Below, piece after piece: positions 1 to 6,831 of a stretch of DNA of 11,424 bases. The notes under the pieces are model-generated. The model searched no databases. It was given only the letters and a program-made list of their open reading frames with translations, and was not told the origin of the DNA. The DNA lies in the NCBI GenBank assembly GCA_005888515.1, contig VAZR01000386.1, positions 1-11,424 on the forward strand. Reading direction: 5' to 3'. Both the position numbers and the translations under genes were made by a program. Every line of letters starts with the position of its first letter. The first letter of the stretch is position 1. Source of the stretch: Alphaproteobacteria bacterium (GTDB lineage Bacteria; Pseudomonadota; Alphaproteobacteria; ATCC43930; CGMCC-115725).

Positions 1-69
1 TATCACTACGCCTTCGCCATGCTGATCGGCGTCGTCGCGCTGGTCACCTGGTATCTCTTGCGCCGGTGA
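1..69 (+). CDS. nuoL: NuoL, C-terminal end (NADH-quinone oxidoreductase subunit L), partial
   Basis: Only the last 22 codons are in the window, ending in TGA at 67-69. The peptide is hydrophobic (YHYAFAMLIGVV then ALVTWYLLRR) and reads as a final membrane helix with a basic tail, as expected for the end of an antiporter-like complex I subunit. The identification rests mainly on position, because nuoL normally precedes nuoM and nuoN. The fragment alone would not be diagnostic. Confidence 0.75.
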   Translation, partial: YHYAFAMLIGVVALVTWYLLRR

Positions 70-89
70 TGCGCGTAATGCACCGCGGT

Positions 90-186
90 CACCCCCTCCC
101 AACCCTCCCCCATCGAGGGGGAGGGCTTCGCTGTGAGCCGCGAGTGACGACCCTCCCCCTTGATGGGGGAGGGCAGGGTGGGGGTG
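90..186. repeat. Paired-hairpin intergenic palindrome between nuoL and nuoM
   Basis: Two hairpins face each other. The first has stem CCCTCCCCC (103-111) with GGGGGAGGG (117-125) and loop ATCGA. The second has CCCTCCCCC (151-159) with GGGGGAGGG (165-173) and loop TTGAT. The outer flanks CACCCCC (90-96) and GGGGGTG (180-186) are also complementary, so the whole block is one large imperfect inverted repeat of two near-identical arms. Elements of this CCCTCCCC type are dispersed between genes in many alphaproteobacteria (family knowledge). There is no T-run, so it is not a classical terminator. It may stabilise or attenuate the operon transcript between nuoL and nuoM. It fills most of the 154-base gap at 70-223. 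Confidence 0.8.
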
Positions 187-223
187 ATGCTCGCCGCATC
201 ATCTTCAGCAAAGGAGCGGCGGG

Positions 224-1795
224 ATGAGCCACTGGCCGCTTCTGTCGCTCGTCACCTTCCTGCCGCTGGTCGGCGTCCTCTTCATCGGCCTATCGCGCGG
301 CGAGGATGCGATCGTCGCCCGCAACGCCCGCAACATCGCGCTGTCGACCTCGCTGATCGTGTTTGCGCTGTCGATCGTGCTGTGGGTTCAGTTCGACCCG
401 AGCACACCCGCCTTTCAGTTTGTCGAGCGCGCCCGCTGGGTGTCGATCGGCGGCTTCACGATCAACTACCACATGGGGATCGACGGCATCTCGCTGTTCT
501 TCGTCCTGCTGTCGACGCTTCTGACCGTGCTGTGCGTTGTGTCGAGCTGGACCGTCATCCAGGTCCAGGTCAAGGAGTACATGATTTCCTTCCTGGTCCT
601 CGAAACGATGATGGTCGGTATCTTCTGCGCTCTCGATTTCTTCCTGTTCTATGTGTTCTTCGAGGGGGTGCTGATCCCGATGTTCGTGATCATCGGGGTG
701 TGGGGTGGACCGCGGCGCGTCTACTCCGCGTTCAAGTTCTTTCTCTACACGCTGCTCGGTTCGGTACTGTCGCTGTTGGCGATCATCGCGATCTACTTCC
801 AGACTGGCAGCAGCGACATCGAGGTTGCACTTACACACGGCTTCCCGCCGGATCTGCAGAAATGGTTGTGGCTGGGGTTTTTCGCCTCCTTCGCGGTCAA
901 GGTGCCGATGTGGCCGGTGCACACTTGGTTGCCCGATGCGCATGTCGAGGCGCCGACCGCAGGCTCGGTGATCCTCGCCGGCATTCTGCTGAAGCTTGGC
1001 GGCTACGGCTTTATCCGCTTCTCACTGCCGATGTTCCCGGCGGCTTCTGCCTATTTCACACCGCTGGTCTTTGCGCTCTCCGCGATCGCGGTCATCTACA
1101 CCTCGTTTGTCGCGCTGGCGCAGACCGACATGAAGAAGCTCGTCGCCTATTCCTCGGTTGCGCATATGGGCTTTGTGACGATGGGCCTCTTCGCGCTGAC
1201 GAGCGAGGCGGTGCAGGGCGCGATGATCCAGATGCTGAGCCACGGGCTCGTCTCGGCCGCGCTGTTTCGGGTCGTTGGGGTTGTGTACGATCGGCTGCAC
1301 ACGCGTGACATCGACCGCTATGGCGGGCTGGTCGAGCGCATGCCGGCCTACGCTTTCGTCTTTATGTGTTTCATGCTGGCCTCGGTCGGCTTGCCCGGTA
1401 CCAGCGGGTTCGTCGGCGAATTTCTGATCTTGCTCGGCACCTTCCGGGTTTCGACGCTTGAATGCTTCCTCGCGGCGACGGCGCTGTTCCTCGGCGCGAT
1501 GTACATGCTCTATTTGTACCGCCGGGTCATCTTCGGCACGATCACGCGCGAGGATCTGCGCGGCATGACCGACCTCAGCTGGCGCGAGAAGCTCGTATTT
1601 GCGCCGCTGCTTATCTTGGTGCTGTGGATGGGTGTCTATCCGAGCTCGTTCCTGACGCCGATACGAACCTCGGTCGATCACATTGTCGCGCAGGTCAATG
1701 CCGCCAACAAGACGCCGCGCCAAGCCAGCCGAAGCGACAATGAACTGGCTACGGACAAGTGGGTCCCGGCCTTCGGCGGGGCCACGGTTCAATAA
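224..1795 (+). CDS. nuoM: NuoM, NADH-quinone oxidoreductase subunit M (complex I)
   Basis: A 523-residue polytopic inner-membrane protein, one of the three antiporter-like proton-pumping subunits of respiratory complex I. The start is supported by AAGGAG at 211-216, seven bases before ATG. The key charged residues of the family are visible: E147 in FFEG, K226 in FAVKVPMWP, K257 in LLKLGG and E399 in GFVGEF, plus the conserved HTWLPDAHVEAPT segment (233-245). Length to about residue 496 fits the usual ~500. The last ~27 residues (KTPRQAS... to WVPAFGGATVQ) look like an extension read out of a palindromic repeat. R349 sits inside an otherwise hydrophobic helix (SAALFRVVGVV), where I would expect a non-polar residue. 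The stop codon overlaps the nuoN start by one base (TAATG). Confidence 0.97.
   Translation: MSHWPLLSLVTFLPLVGVLFIGLSRGEDAIVARNARNIALSTSLIVFALSIVLWVQFDPSTPAFQFVERARWVSIGGFTINYHMGIDGISLFFVLLSTLLTVLCVVSSWTVIQVQVKEYMISFLVLETMMVGIFCALDFFLFYVFFEGVLIPMFVIIGVWGGPRRVYSAFKFFLYTLLGSVLSLLAIIAIYFQTGSSDIEVALTHGFPPDLQKWLWLGFFASFAVKVPMWPVHTWLPDAHVEAPTAGSVILAGILLKLGGYGFIRFSLPMFPAASAYFTPLVFALSAIAVIYTSFVALAQTDMKKLVAYSSVAHMGFVTMGLFALTSEAVQGAMIQMLSHGLVSAALFRVVGVVYDRLHTRDIDRYGGLVERMPAYAFVFMCFMLASVGLPGTSGFVGEFLILLGTFRVSTLECFLAATALFLGAMYMLYLYRRVIFGTITREDLRGMTDLSWREKLVFAPLLILVLWMGVYPSSFLTPIRTSVDHIVAQVNAANKTPRQASRSDNELATDKWVPAFGGATVQ
1759..1785 (+). repeat. REP-like palindrome forming the 3' end of nuoM
   Basis: GTGGGTCCCGGCC, loop TTC, then GGCGGGGCCAC forms an imperfect hairpin: GTGG 1759-1762 with CCAC 1782-1785, and CCCGGCC with GGCGGGG inside. 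The encoded peptide WVPAFGG matches the WVPAFAG-type read-through often produced by the common proteobacterial palindrome TGGGTCCCGGCCTTCGCC (family knowledge, recalled). It lies inside the nuoM reading frame, so a repeat seems to have become the protein's C-terminus. It also sits just upstream of the nuoN start, where it could affect translational coupling. Confidence 0.55.
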
Positions 1796-3138
1796 TGCCG
1801 ACGGTTCAATTCACCGGGCTCGCGCCGGCCGTGCCGGAGGTCGTGCTGGTCTGCGCCGCGATGGCGCTGCTGATCATCGGCGTATTGCGCGGCGAGGGAT
1901 CGAGCCGGCTCGTCTCATGGCTGTCGGTCGCGGTGCTGATCGCGACGCTGGTGATCGCCGGCGTTCTCGGCGGCGAGCGGCAGGTCGGGTTCTACGGCAT
2001 GTTCGTCAATGACGCCTTCGCGGTCTTCATGAAGGCGCTGGTGCTGCTGGGCTCGGCGGTGACCATCATCATGGGGCTCCGCTACAACGAAGAGCACGGT
2101 ATCGCGCGTTTCGAGTTCCCGGTTCTGGTGCTGCTCGCCACCGCCGGGATGATGGTCATGATCTCGGCCAACGATCTGATCACCCTCTATCTCGGGCTCG
2201 AATTGCAGAGCCTCGCTCTCTACGTGGTGGCGAGCTTCGACCGGGATTCGGTGCGCTCGACCGAAGCCGGGCTCAAGTATTTTGTGCTCGGGGCGCTGGC
2301 CTCGGGGATGCTGCTCTACGGAGCCTCGCTGGTCTACGGCTTCACCGGAACCACCAGCTTCGCCAACATCGCCAGTCTGTTCGGCGGCGGCGGCAAGCCG
2401 TCGGCCGGGCTGATCATCGGCATGGTGTTCGTCGCGGTCGGGCTTGCCTTCAAGTGTTCCGCCGTGCCGTTCCATATGTGGACGCCAGACGTCTATGAGG
2501 GTGCGCCGACCCCGGTGACGGCGTTCTTCTCGGTCGCGCCGAAGATCGCGGCGGTGGCGCTGTTCGTCCGGTTTCTGGTCGAGCCGCTCGGTGGGCTGAT
2601 CGCCGAATGGCGCCAGATCATCGTCTTTCTGTCGGTCGCCTCGATGATCCTCGGCGCCGTCGCGGCGATCGCCCAGCAGAACATCAAGCGGCTGATGGCC
2701 TACAGCTCGATCGGCCATATCGGCTATGCGCTGATCGGCCTCGCCGCGGCGACGCCGAGCGGCATCCGCGGCGTCCTCGTCTATATGGCAATCTACCTGT
2801 TCATGAATATCGGCACTTGGGCCGTCATCCTGTGCATGCGGCAGCGAGGACAGAGCTTCTTTTCGAAGCTGTATATTTTCCTCGCCGCCATCGACGCGAA
2901 CCTGGTCGGGCTTGCGGTGATCGGCGTCGTCACCAGCGTGGTGGGCGCGTTCTATTACCTGCGCATCGTCAAGGTCATGTACTTTGACGAGCCGGTCGGC
3001 GTTTTCGACCGGCCGATCGCCGCCGAGCTCAAATGGGTGCTCGTCGTCACGGTATTTCTGACGATGTTCTTCATTCTGCTGCCCGATCCGATCGTCGGCA
3101 GCGCCGAGGCGGCGGCGAAAGCCCTGTTCGCGCGATGA
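1795..3138 (+). CDS. nuoN: NuoN, NADH-quinone oxidoreductase subunit N, with internal in-frame deletion
   Basis: Third antiporter-like membrane subunit of complex I. ATG at 1795 overlaps the nuoM stop (TAATG). An in-frame ATG at 1759 exists but lies in the nuoM repeat tail and gives an arginine-rich N-terminus, so it is rejected. Key residues present: E136 (GLELQS), K220 (AFKCSAVPFHMWTPD), K250 (APKIAA) and K358 (FFSKLY). The product is 447 residues; the family is usually about 475-485. The shortfall maps to one place: MRQRGQ (348-353) runs straight into SFFSKLYIFLAA (354-365). The linker and the helix that normally carry a motif like SLAGIPPLAGFF are gone, about 35-40 residues. The frame is kept, but the loss should disturb membrane topology. 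The stop overlaps birA (ATGA). Confidence 0.95.
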   Translation: MPTVQFTGLAPAVPEVVLVCAAMALLIIGVLRGEGSSRLVSWLSVAVLIATLVIAGVLGGERQVGFYGMFVNDAFAVFMKALVLLGSAVTIIMGLRYNEEHGIARFEFPVLVLLATAGMMVMISANDLITLYLGLELQSLALYVVASFDRDSVRSTEAGLKYFVLGALASGMLLYGASLVYGFTGTTSFANIASLFGGGGKPSAGLIIGMVFVAVGLAFKCSAVPFHMWTPDVYEGAPTPVTAFFSVAPKIAAVALFVRFLVEPLGGLIAEWRQIIVFLSVASMILGAVAAIAQQNIKRLMAYSSIGHIGYALIGLAAATPSGIRGVLVYMAIYLFMNIGTWAVILCMRQRGQSFFSKLYIFLAAIDANLVGLAVIGVVTSVVGAFYYLRIVKVMYFDEPVGVFDRPIAAELKWVLVVTVFLTMFFILLPDPIVGSAEAAAKALFAR

Positions 3139-3896
3139 CCGACGGTGCGCCGTCGCTGCCGCAAGGTTTTCTGCTGCATCGCTTCGATACGGTCGGCAGC
3201 ACCAATGACGAGGCGCGGCGGCTGGCGCGCGACGGCGCACCCGAAGGGACGCTGGTGTGGGCCGCGGCGCAGAGCGCCGGACGCGGCCGGCGTGGTCACT
3301 TATGGCAGTCGCCGCCGGGAAATCTGTACCTGTCGCTGGTCATGCGTCCGGAGGGGCCGGCAGCGCGAGCCCCGCAGCTCGGCTTTGTTGCGGCCTTGGC
3401 GCTCGGCGAGGCGCTGGATCAGCTCGCCGGACCGCACCTGCAGCTCCGCTTCAAATGGCCGAACGATGTGCTGATCAACGGCGGCAAGCTCGCCGGCATC
3501 CTGCTCGAGTCGGAGATGGCGGCGGCTGGCGGGCTCGATTTTGTGATCATCGGGATCGGGGTCAATCTCGTCTCGGCCCCGCGCGATCTCGAATACCCGG
3601 CCACTTCGCTGGCCGATCAGGACGTCTCGGGCATCACCCCCGTGTCCTTGCTCGAAGCCCTGGCGGCCCATTTCATCGTGTCGGTGGAACGCTGGCGCAA
3701 CGAGGGTTTCGCGCCGGTGCGCGCGGCTTGGCTGCGCCGCGCCAGCGGGATCGGCGAAGCGATCCGCGTCCGCCTCGAACGGCTGACCATCGACGGTCGC
3801 TTCCTCGACCTCGACTATGACGGTGCGCTGGTGCTGGATGGCAAGGACGGTCCGCGCCGCATCGCGGCGGGCGAAGTCTTCCCGGCGCTCGGCTGA
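3135..3896 (+). CDS. birA: Biotin--[acetyl-CoA-carboxylase] ligase (BirA, catalytic form)
   Basis: A 253-residue cytoplasmic enzyme that activates biotin with ATP and attaches it to the biotin carboxyl carrier protein. The start ATG overlaps the nuoN stop by four bases (ATGA). Visible motifs: STNDEA (22-27), the biotinyl-AMP loop GRGRRG (49-54), KWPNDV (107-112) with GGKLAGILLE (116-125) holding the catalytic-region lysine K118, and IGIGVNL (139-145). The small C-terminal domain covers about 205-253. There is no N-terminal winged helix-turn-helix, so this is a ligase only, without the biotin-operon repressor function of the E. coli protein. Its place after nuoN and before coaX is common in alphaproteobacteria. 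Confidence 0.95.
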   Translation: MTDGAPSLPQGFLLHRFDTVGSTNDEARRLARDGAPEGTLVWAAAQSAGRGRRGHLWQSPPGNLYLSLVMRPEGPAARAPQLGFVAALALGEALDQLAGPHLQLRFKWPNDVLINGGKLAGILLESEMAAAGGLDFVIIGIGVNLVSAPRDLEYPATSLADQDVSGITPVSLLEALAAHFIVSVERWRNEGFAPVRAAWLRRASGIGEAIRVRLERLTIDGRFLDLDYDGALVLDGKDGPRRIAAGEVFPALG

Positions 3897-3906
3897 GGAG
3901 GCGCTG

Positions 3907-4680
3907 ATGCTGCTCGCGATCAATGCCAATAATACCAACACGGTGTTCGCGATCTGGGACGGCGTCGATCTTAAGGGCAGCTGGCGCACCGCGACCGAAG
4001 GGAAGCGCACCGCCGATGAATATGTTGTGTGGCTCGATCATCTACTCGCGCTGGAGGGCCTCACCCGCGGCAATGTGGACGGCGCGGTCGTCGCGAGCGT
4101 CGTACCCGAGGTCAATTTCAACCTCCTCACCCTCTGCCGGAAGTATTGCAACACCGAGCCGCTCGTGGTCGGCGCGAAGGGGGTCAAGCTCGGCACAAAG
4201 GCGCTCGTGGACCGCCCGGAGGAGGTCGGCGCCGATCGTCTCGTCAATACCGTCGCGGCGCACGATCGCTATAAGGGCCCCTTGATCGTTGTCGATTTTG
4301 GCACCGCGACGACGCTCGATGTGGTCGACCGTGACGGCAATTATTGCGGCGGTGTCATCGCGCCGGGGATAAATCTATCGCTCGCCGCGTTGCACATGGC
4401 AGCGGCCAAGCTGCCCAGCGTCCGCATCAGCCGCACGGAGCACGTGATCGGCAAGGACACCGAAAGCTGCATGCAATCGGGCATTTACTGGGGCTATATC
4501 GGGCTAGTCGAGGGGCTCGTTGGCCGGATCAAAAACGAATTCGGTGCGCCGATGAGGACGGTCGCGACCGGTGGGCTGGCGCCGCTCTTCGGGGGCGCGA
4601 CTGAGGCCATCGAACATGTCGATCCCGACCTTACTCTATGGGGCCTCCGCCTGATCTATCGCCACAACACCAACCGATGA
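3907..4680 (+). CDS. coaX: Type III pantothenate kinase (CoaX)
   Basis: A 257-residue cytoplasmic enzyme that phosphorylates pantothenate in the first step of CoA synthesis. The start is fixed by a perfect AGGAGG at 3896-3901, five bases before ATG, which overlaps the birA stop. Motifs: GADR (108-111, with the likely catalytic D110), VDFGTATT (129-136), GGVIAPGI (148-155) and TGGLAPLF (221-228). The N-terminal phosphate loop reads AINANNTNTVF (4-14), where the usual form is DxGNT; the Asp is replaced by Asn6 and the Gly by Asn8. This could be a lineage variant or could reduce activity. The rest looks intact and of normal length. The stop overlaps the rnj start (ATGA). Confidence 0.95.
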   Translation: MLLAINANNTNTVFAIWDGVDLKGSWRTATEGKRTADEYVVWLDHLLALEGLTRGNVDGAVVASVVPEVNFNLLTLCRKYCNTEPLVVGAKGVKLGTKALVDRPEEVGADRLVNTVAAHDRYKGPLIVVDFGTATTLDVVDRDGNYCGGVIAPGINLSLAALHMAAAKLPSVRISRTEHVIGKDTESCMQSGIYWGYIGLVEGLVGRIKNEFGAPMRTVATGGLAPLFGGATEAIEHVDPDLTLWGLRLIYRHNTNR

Positions 4681-6187
4681 GCCCTGCGGCTCCCTACAAC
4701 CCCGGCGACGCCACGTCCGGCGACCCCGACGCGCTGTTCTTCGTGCCGCTCGGCGGTGCCGGCGAGATCGGCATGAACCTCAACCTCTACGGTTATCGGG
4801 GGCAGTGGCTGATCGTCGATTGCGGCGTCACCTTTGGCGACGAGGAACACCAGCCTGGGGTGGACGTGATCATGGCCGACCCGGCCTTCATTCTCGAACG
4901 CCGCGACCGGCTGCTCGGCATCGTCGCGACGCATGCGCATGAGGACCATATCGGCGCGATCCCGTATTTGTGGCCGCAGCTCGAATGCCCGGTTTGGGCG
5001 ACGCCGTTCACCGCCGCGGTGCTTCGGGCCAAGCTGGTCGAGAGCGGCTTGGCCGACCGGGTGCGCATAACGACGGTGCCGATGTCGGGCCGCTTTCAGA
5101 TCGGCCCGTTCGATCTCGAATTGATCACGCTGACCCATTCGATCCCAGAACCCAATGCGGTGGTGATCCGCACCGGCGCCGGCACCGTATTGCATACCGG
5201 CGACTGGAAGCTCGACCCCGAGCCAATGATTGGCTCGCCGACCGATGAGGAGAGGCTCCGTCAGGTCGGCGACGAGGGGGTGCTGGCGAGCGTCTGCGAC
5301 TCGACCAATGCGCTGAAGCCGGGCGCCTCGGGATCGGAAGGCGAGTTGCGCCATTCCCTGACCGAGCTGATCGGCCGCTATGACGGGCGGGTCGCGGTCG
5401 CCTGCTTCGCGTCGAACGTGGCGCGGCTTCAGACGATTGCCCAGGTTGCGCGCGAGCATGACCGCGATGTCGCGCTGGTCGGCCGCTCGCTTTGGCGGAT
5501 CGAGAAGGCAGCGCGCGACACCGGCTATCTCGGCGATGTCCCGCGCTTTCTGACCGAGGACGAAGCGTCACGCTTGAAGAAGGCGACGTCGTGATCTTTT
5601 CCTCGCGCGTCATCCCGGGGAACGAAAAGGCGATCGGACGGCTGCAGAACGCACTGGTGCGACTCGGGGTCGAGGTGGTGACCGAAGCCGATCATTTCGT
5701 CCATGTCTCGGGCCATCCGGCACGCGACGAGCTGGTGCGGATGTATCAGATGATCCGGCCCCGGATCGCGATCCCCGTGCATGGCGAGGCCCGCCATCTC
5801 GCGGCTCATGCCGAACTGGCGCGCACCTGCCAGGTGAATGACGCGCTGGTGATCGAGAATGGCGACATGATCCGGCTCGACGGCGAAGGCGCCGCGATCG
5901 TCGACGAAGTGCCGGTCGGCCGCATCGCGCAAGACGGCAAGAGCCTGCTGCCGCTCGGAGGCGGCGTGCTGCAGCAACGACGGCGGCTCGGCAGCGACGG
6001 CAGCGTCGTCACGACGCTGATCGTCGACCGCCGCGATTTTGAGGCGGTTGCGCACGATGCCAGGATCAGCAAGCAGACGAGCGGTATCCGCTTCACCGAA
6101 AGCGGCGACCCGATCGACTTCGTAACTAGCGAACGCGGCGCGAAAGGCGGCGCGTTTCTGCAGAACCGTCAGCCTCGGCCGGCTTAA
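4677..6187 (+). pseudogene. rnj: Ribonuclease J, broken by an internal deletion/frameshift and a replaced 3' end
   Basis: Metallo-beta-lactamase/beta-CASP ribonuclease acting in mRNA decay and rRNA maturation. ATG at 4677 overlaps the coaX stop. Frame 1 codes for residues 1-297 with HAHEDH (86-91), H154, and HTGDWKLD (173-180). It then hits TGA at 5592-5594. The protein resumes in another frame at about 5567 (VTLEEGDVVIFSSR) with VSGHPARDEL and IPVHGEARH, the C-terminal catalytic histidines. The expected ~33 residues between EDEA and VTLEEGD, including a CTGSQGEP-type motif, are missing. After 6026 the reading frame continues through an inverted piece of tag to TAA at 6185-6187, so the normal C-terminal ~65-70 residues are also lost. 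As written, translation stops at 305 residues. Family identity is certain. Whether the lesions are real is not. Confidence 0.93.
6026..6174 (-). repeat. 149-bp inverted repeat, arm 1 (antisense copy of tag inside rnj/mce junction)
   Basis: Bases 6026-6174 are exactly the reverse complement of 6974-7122, with no mismatch over 149 bases. The first differing bases are 6025 and 6175. The arm lies where the rnj C-terminus and the mce start should be, and it is read in frame after rnj as EAVAHDARISKQTSG and so on, which has no RNase J similarity. The left junction shares GACCGCCGC with the expected rnj sequence for V-D-R-R, suggesting microhomology. The right junction cuts into mce just before its LGRLNHV segment. 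Confidence 0.97.
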
Positions 6188-6203
6188 TCATGTTGCTATC
6201 GTC

Positions 6204-6575
6204 GTGCCCGATCTGGAGGCTGCGGCAGCGGTTTACCGCGATACGCTTGGCGCTCGCGTATCGCCGCCGCAGGCTTTGCCGGCGCACGGCGTCACGGTCG
6301 TGTTTGTCGACTTGCCCAACACCAAGATCGAGCTGCTGCAGCCGCTCGGTGCCGATTCACCGGTGCAGGGCTTTCTCGACCAGCACCCGGCCGGCGGCAT
6401 GCACCACATCTGCTACGAGGTCGATGATATCATCGCCGCGCGCGACCACCTGCGCGCCACCGGCGCACGCGTGCTCGGTGATGGGGAACCGAGTCTCGGC
6501 GCGCATGACAAGCCGGTGCTGTTCCTGCATCCGAAGGACTTCTGCGGTACGTTGATCGAGCTGGAACAGGCGTGA
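6204..6575 (+). CDS. mce: Methylmalonyl-CoA epimerase, 5' end lost
   Basis: Converts between (S)- and (R)-methylmalonyl-CoA in propionyl-CoA breakdown; a small VOC/glyoxalase-fold metalloenzyme. From GTG 6204 there are 123 residues: VDLPNTKIELLQP, then GGMHHICYEVDD (64-75) and FCGTLIELEQA (113-123), which carry family metal ligands. Upstream in the same frame, 6174-6203 encodes LGRLNHVAIV, the true N-terminal strand with the first metal-binding His. That frame has no ATG, GTG or TTG before its stop at 6123-6125, because the inverted tag fragment replaced the start. Translation from 6204 would omit that His and the first strand, so the product is probably inactive. The 19-base gap to the DUF1467 gene is normal. 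Confidence 0.88.
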   Translation: MPDLEAAAAVYRDTLGARVSPPQALPAHGVTVVFVDLPNTKIELLQPLGADSPVQGFLDQHPAGGMHHICYEVDDIIAARDHLRATGARVLGDGEPSLGAHDKPVLFLHPKDFCGTLIELEQA

Positions 6576-6593
6576 GGTCGACGCGGCAGCGGC

Positions 6594-6830
6594 ATGAACT
6601 GGCTGACCGGCATCGTCGTCTATATCCTGGTCTGGTGGGTCACGCTGTTCGCCATCCTGCCGTTGTGGGTTACGCCGTCCGAGCCGGGCGATCTCGGTCA
6701 CGCCGCCGGCGCGCCGCGCCGGCCGTTGCTCGGGCGCAAGCTGGCGCTGACGACGCTGTTGGCCGCCATCATCTGGGTCGGCATCTATATCGTCGTCCGG
6801 GAACCGTGGTTCAGCTTCCGCGGCTCGTGA
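6594..6830 (+). CDS. DUF1467 family small membrane protein
   Basis: 78 residues, ATG start 19 bases after mce. Two membrane helices are clear: about 5-26 (GIVVYILVWWVTLFAILPLW) and about 50-68 (ALTTLLAAIIWVGIYIVV), joined by a short polar loop with PGDLGHAAGAPRRP. The WWVTLFAILPLWV segment is the hallmark of DUF1467 proteins, which I know to follow mce in many alphaproteobacteria. Function is unknown. The ribosome-binding site is weak, so it is probably translated together with mce. Confidence 0.88.
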   Translation: MNWLTGIVVYILVWWVTLFAILPLWVTPSEPGDLGHAAGAPRRPLLGRKLALTTLLAAIIWVGIYIVVREPWFSFRGS

Positions 6831-6831
6831 C

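Noticed and set aside
90..186. CRISPR array or Rho-independent terminator
   Set aside because: Only two inverted, not direct, units without spacers, and no T-run after either stem.
160..1308. Plus-strand open frame overlapping nuoM in another frame
   Set aside because: Arginine-rich shadow translation; nuoM at 224-1795 has the ribosome site and all family motifs.
1759..1794. An earlier ATG for nuoN
   Set aside because: It lies in the nuoM repeat tail and gives GPGLRRGHGSI, which is unlike a NuoN start; the TAATG overlap at 1795 is the normal arrangement.
1915..3240. Long minus-strand open frame opposite nuoN (441 codons)
   Set aside because: It is a GC-rich shadow with Arg/His/Asp-rich composition and no motifs; the opposite strand has a clear NuoN.
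5560..5595. Simple homopolymer sequencing error as the cause of the rnj frameshift
   Set aside because: About 33 conserved residues are missing at the junction, so adding or removing one base cannot restore the protein.
5492..6187. The C-terminal half of rnj as an independent gene starting at 5492
   Set aside because: Its first ~25 residues are out-of-frame RNase J sequence; it is the second half of a frameshifted rnj, not a separate gene.
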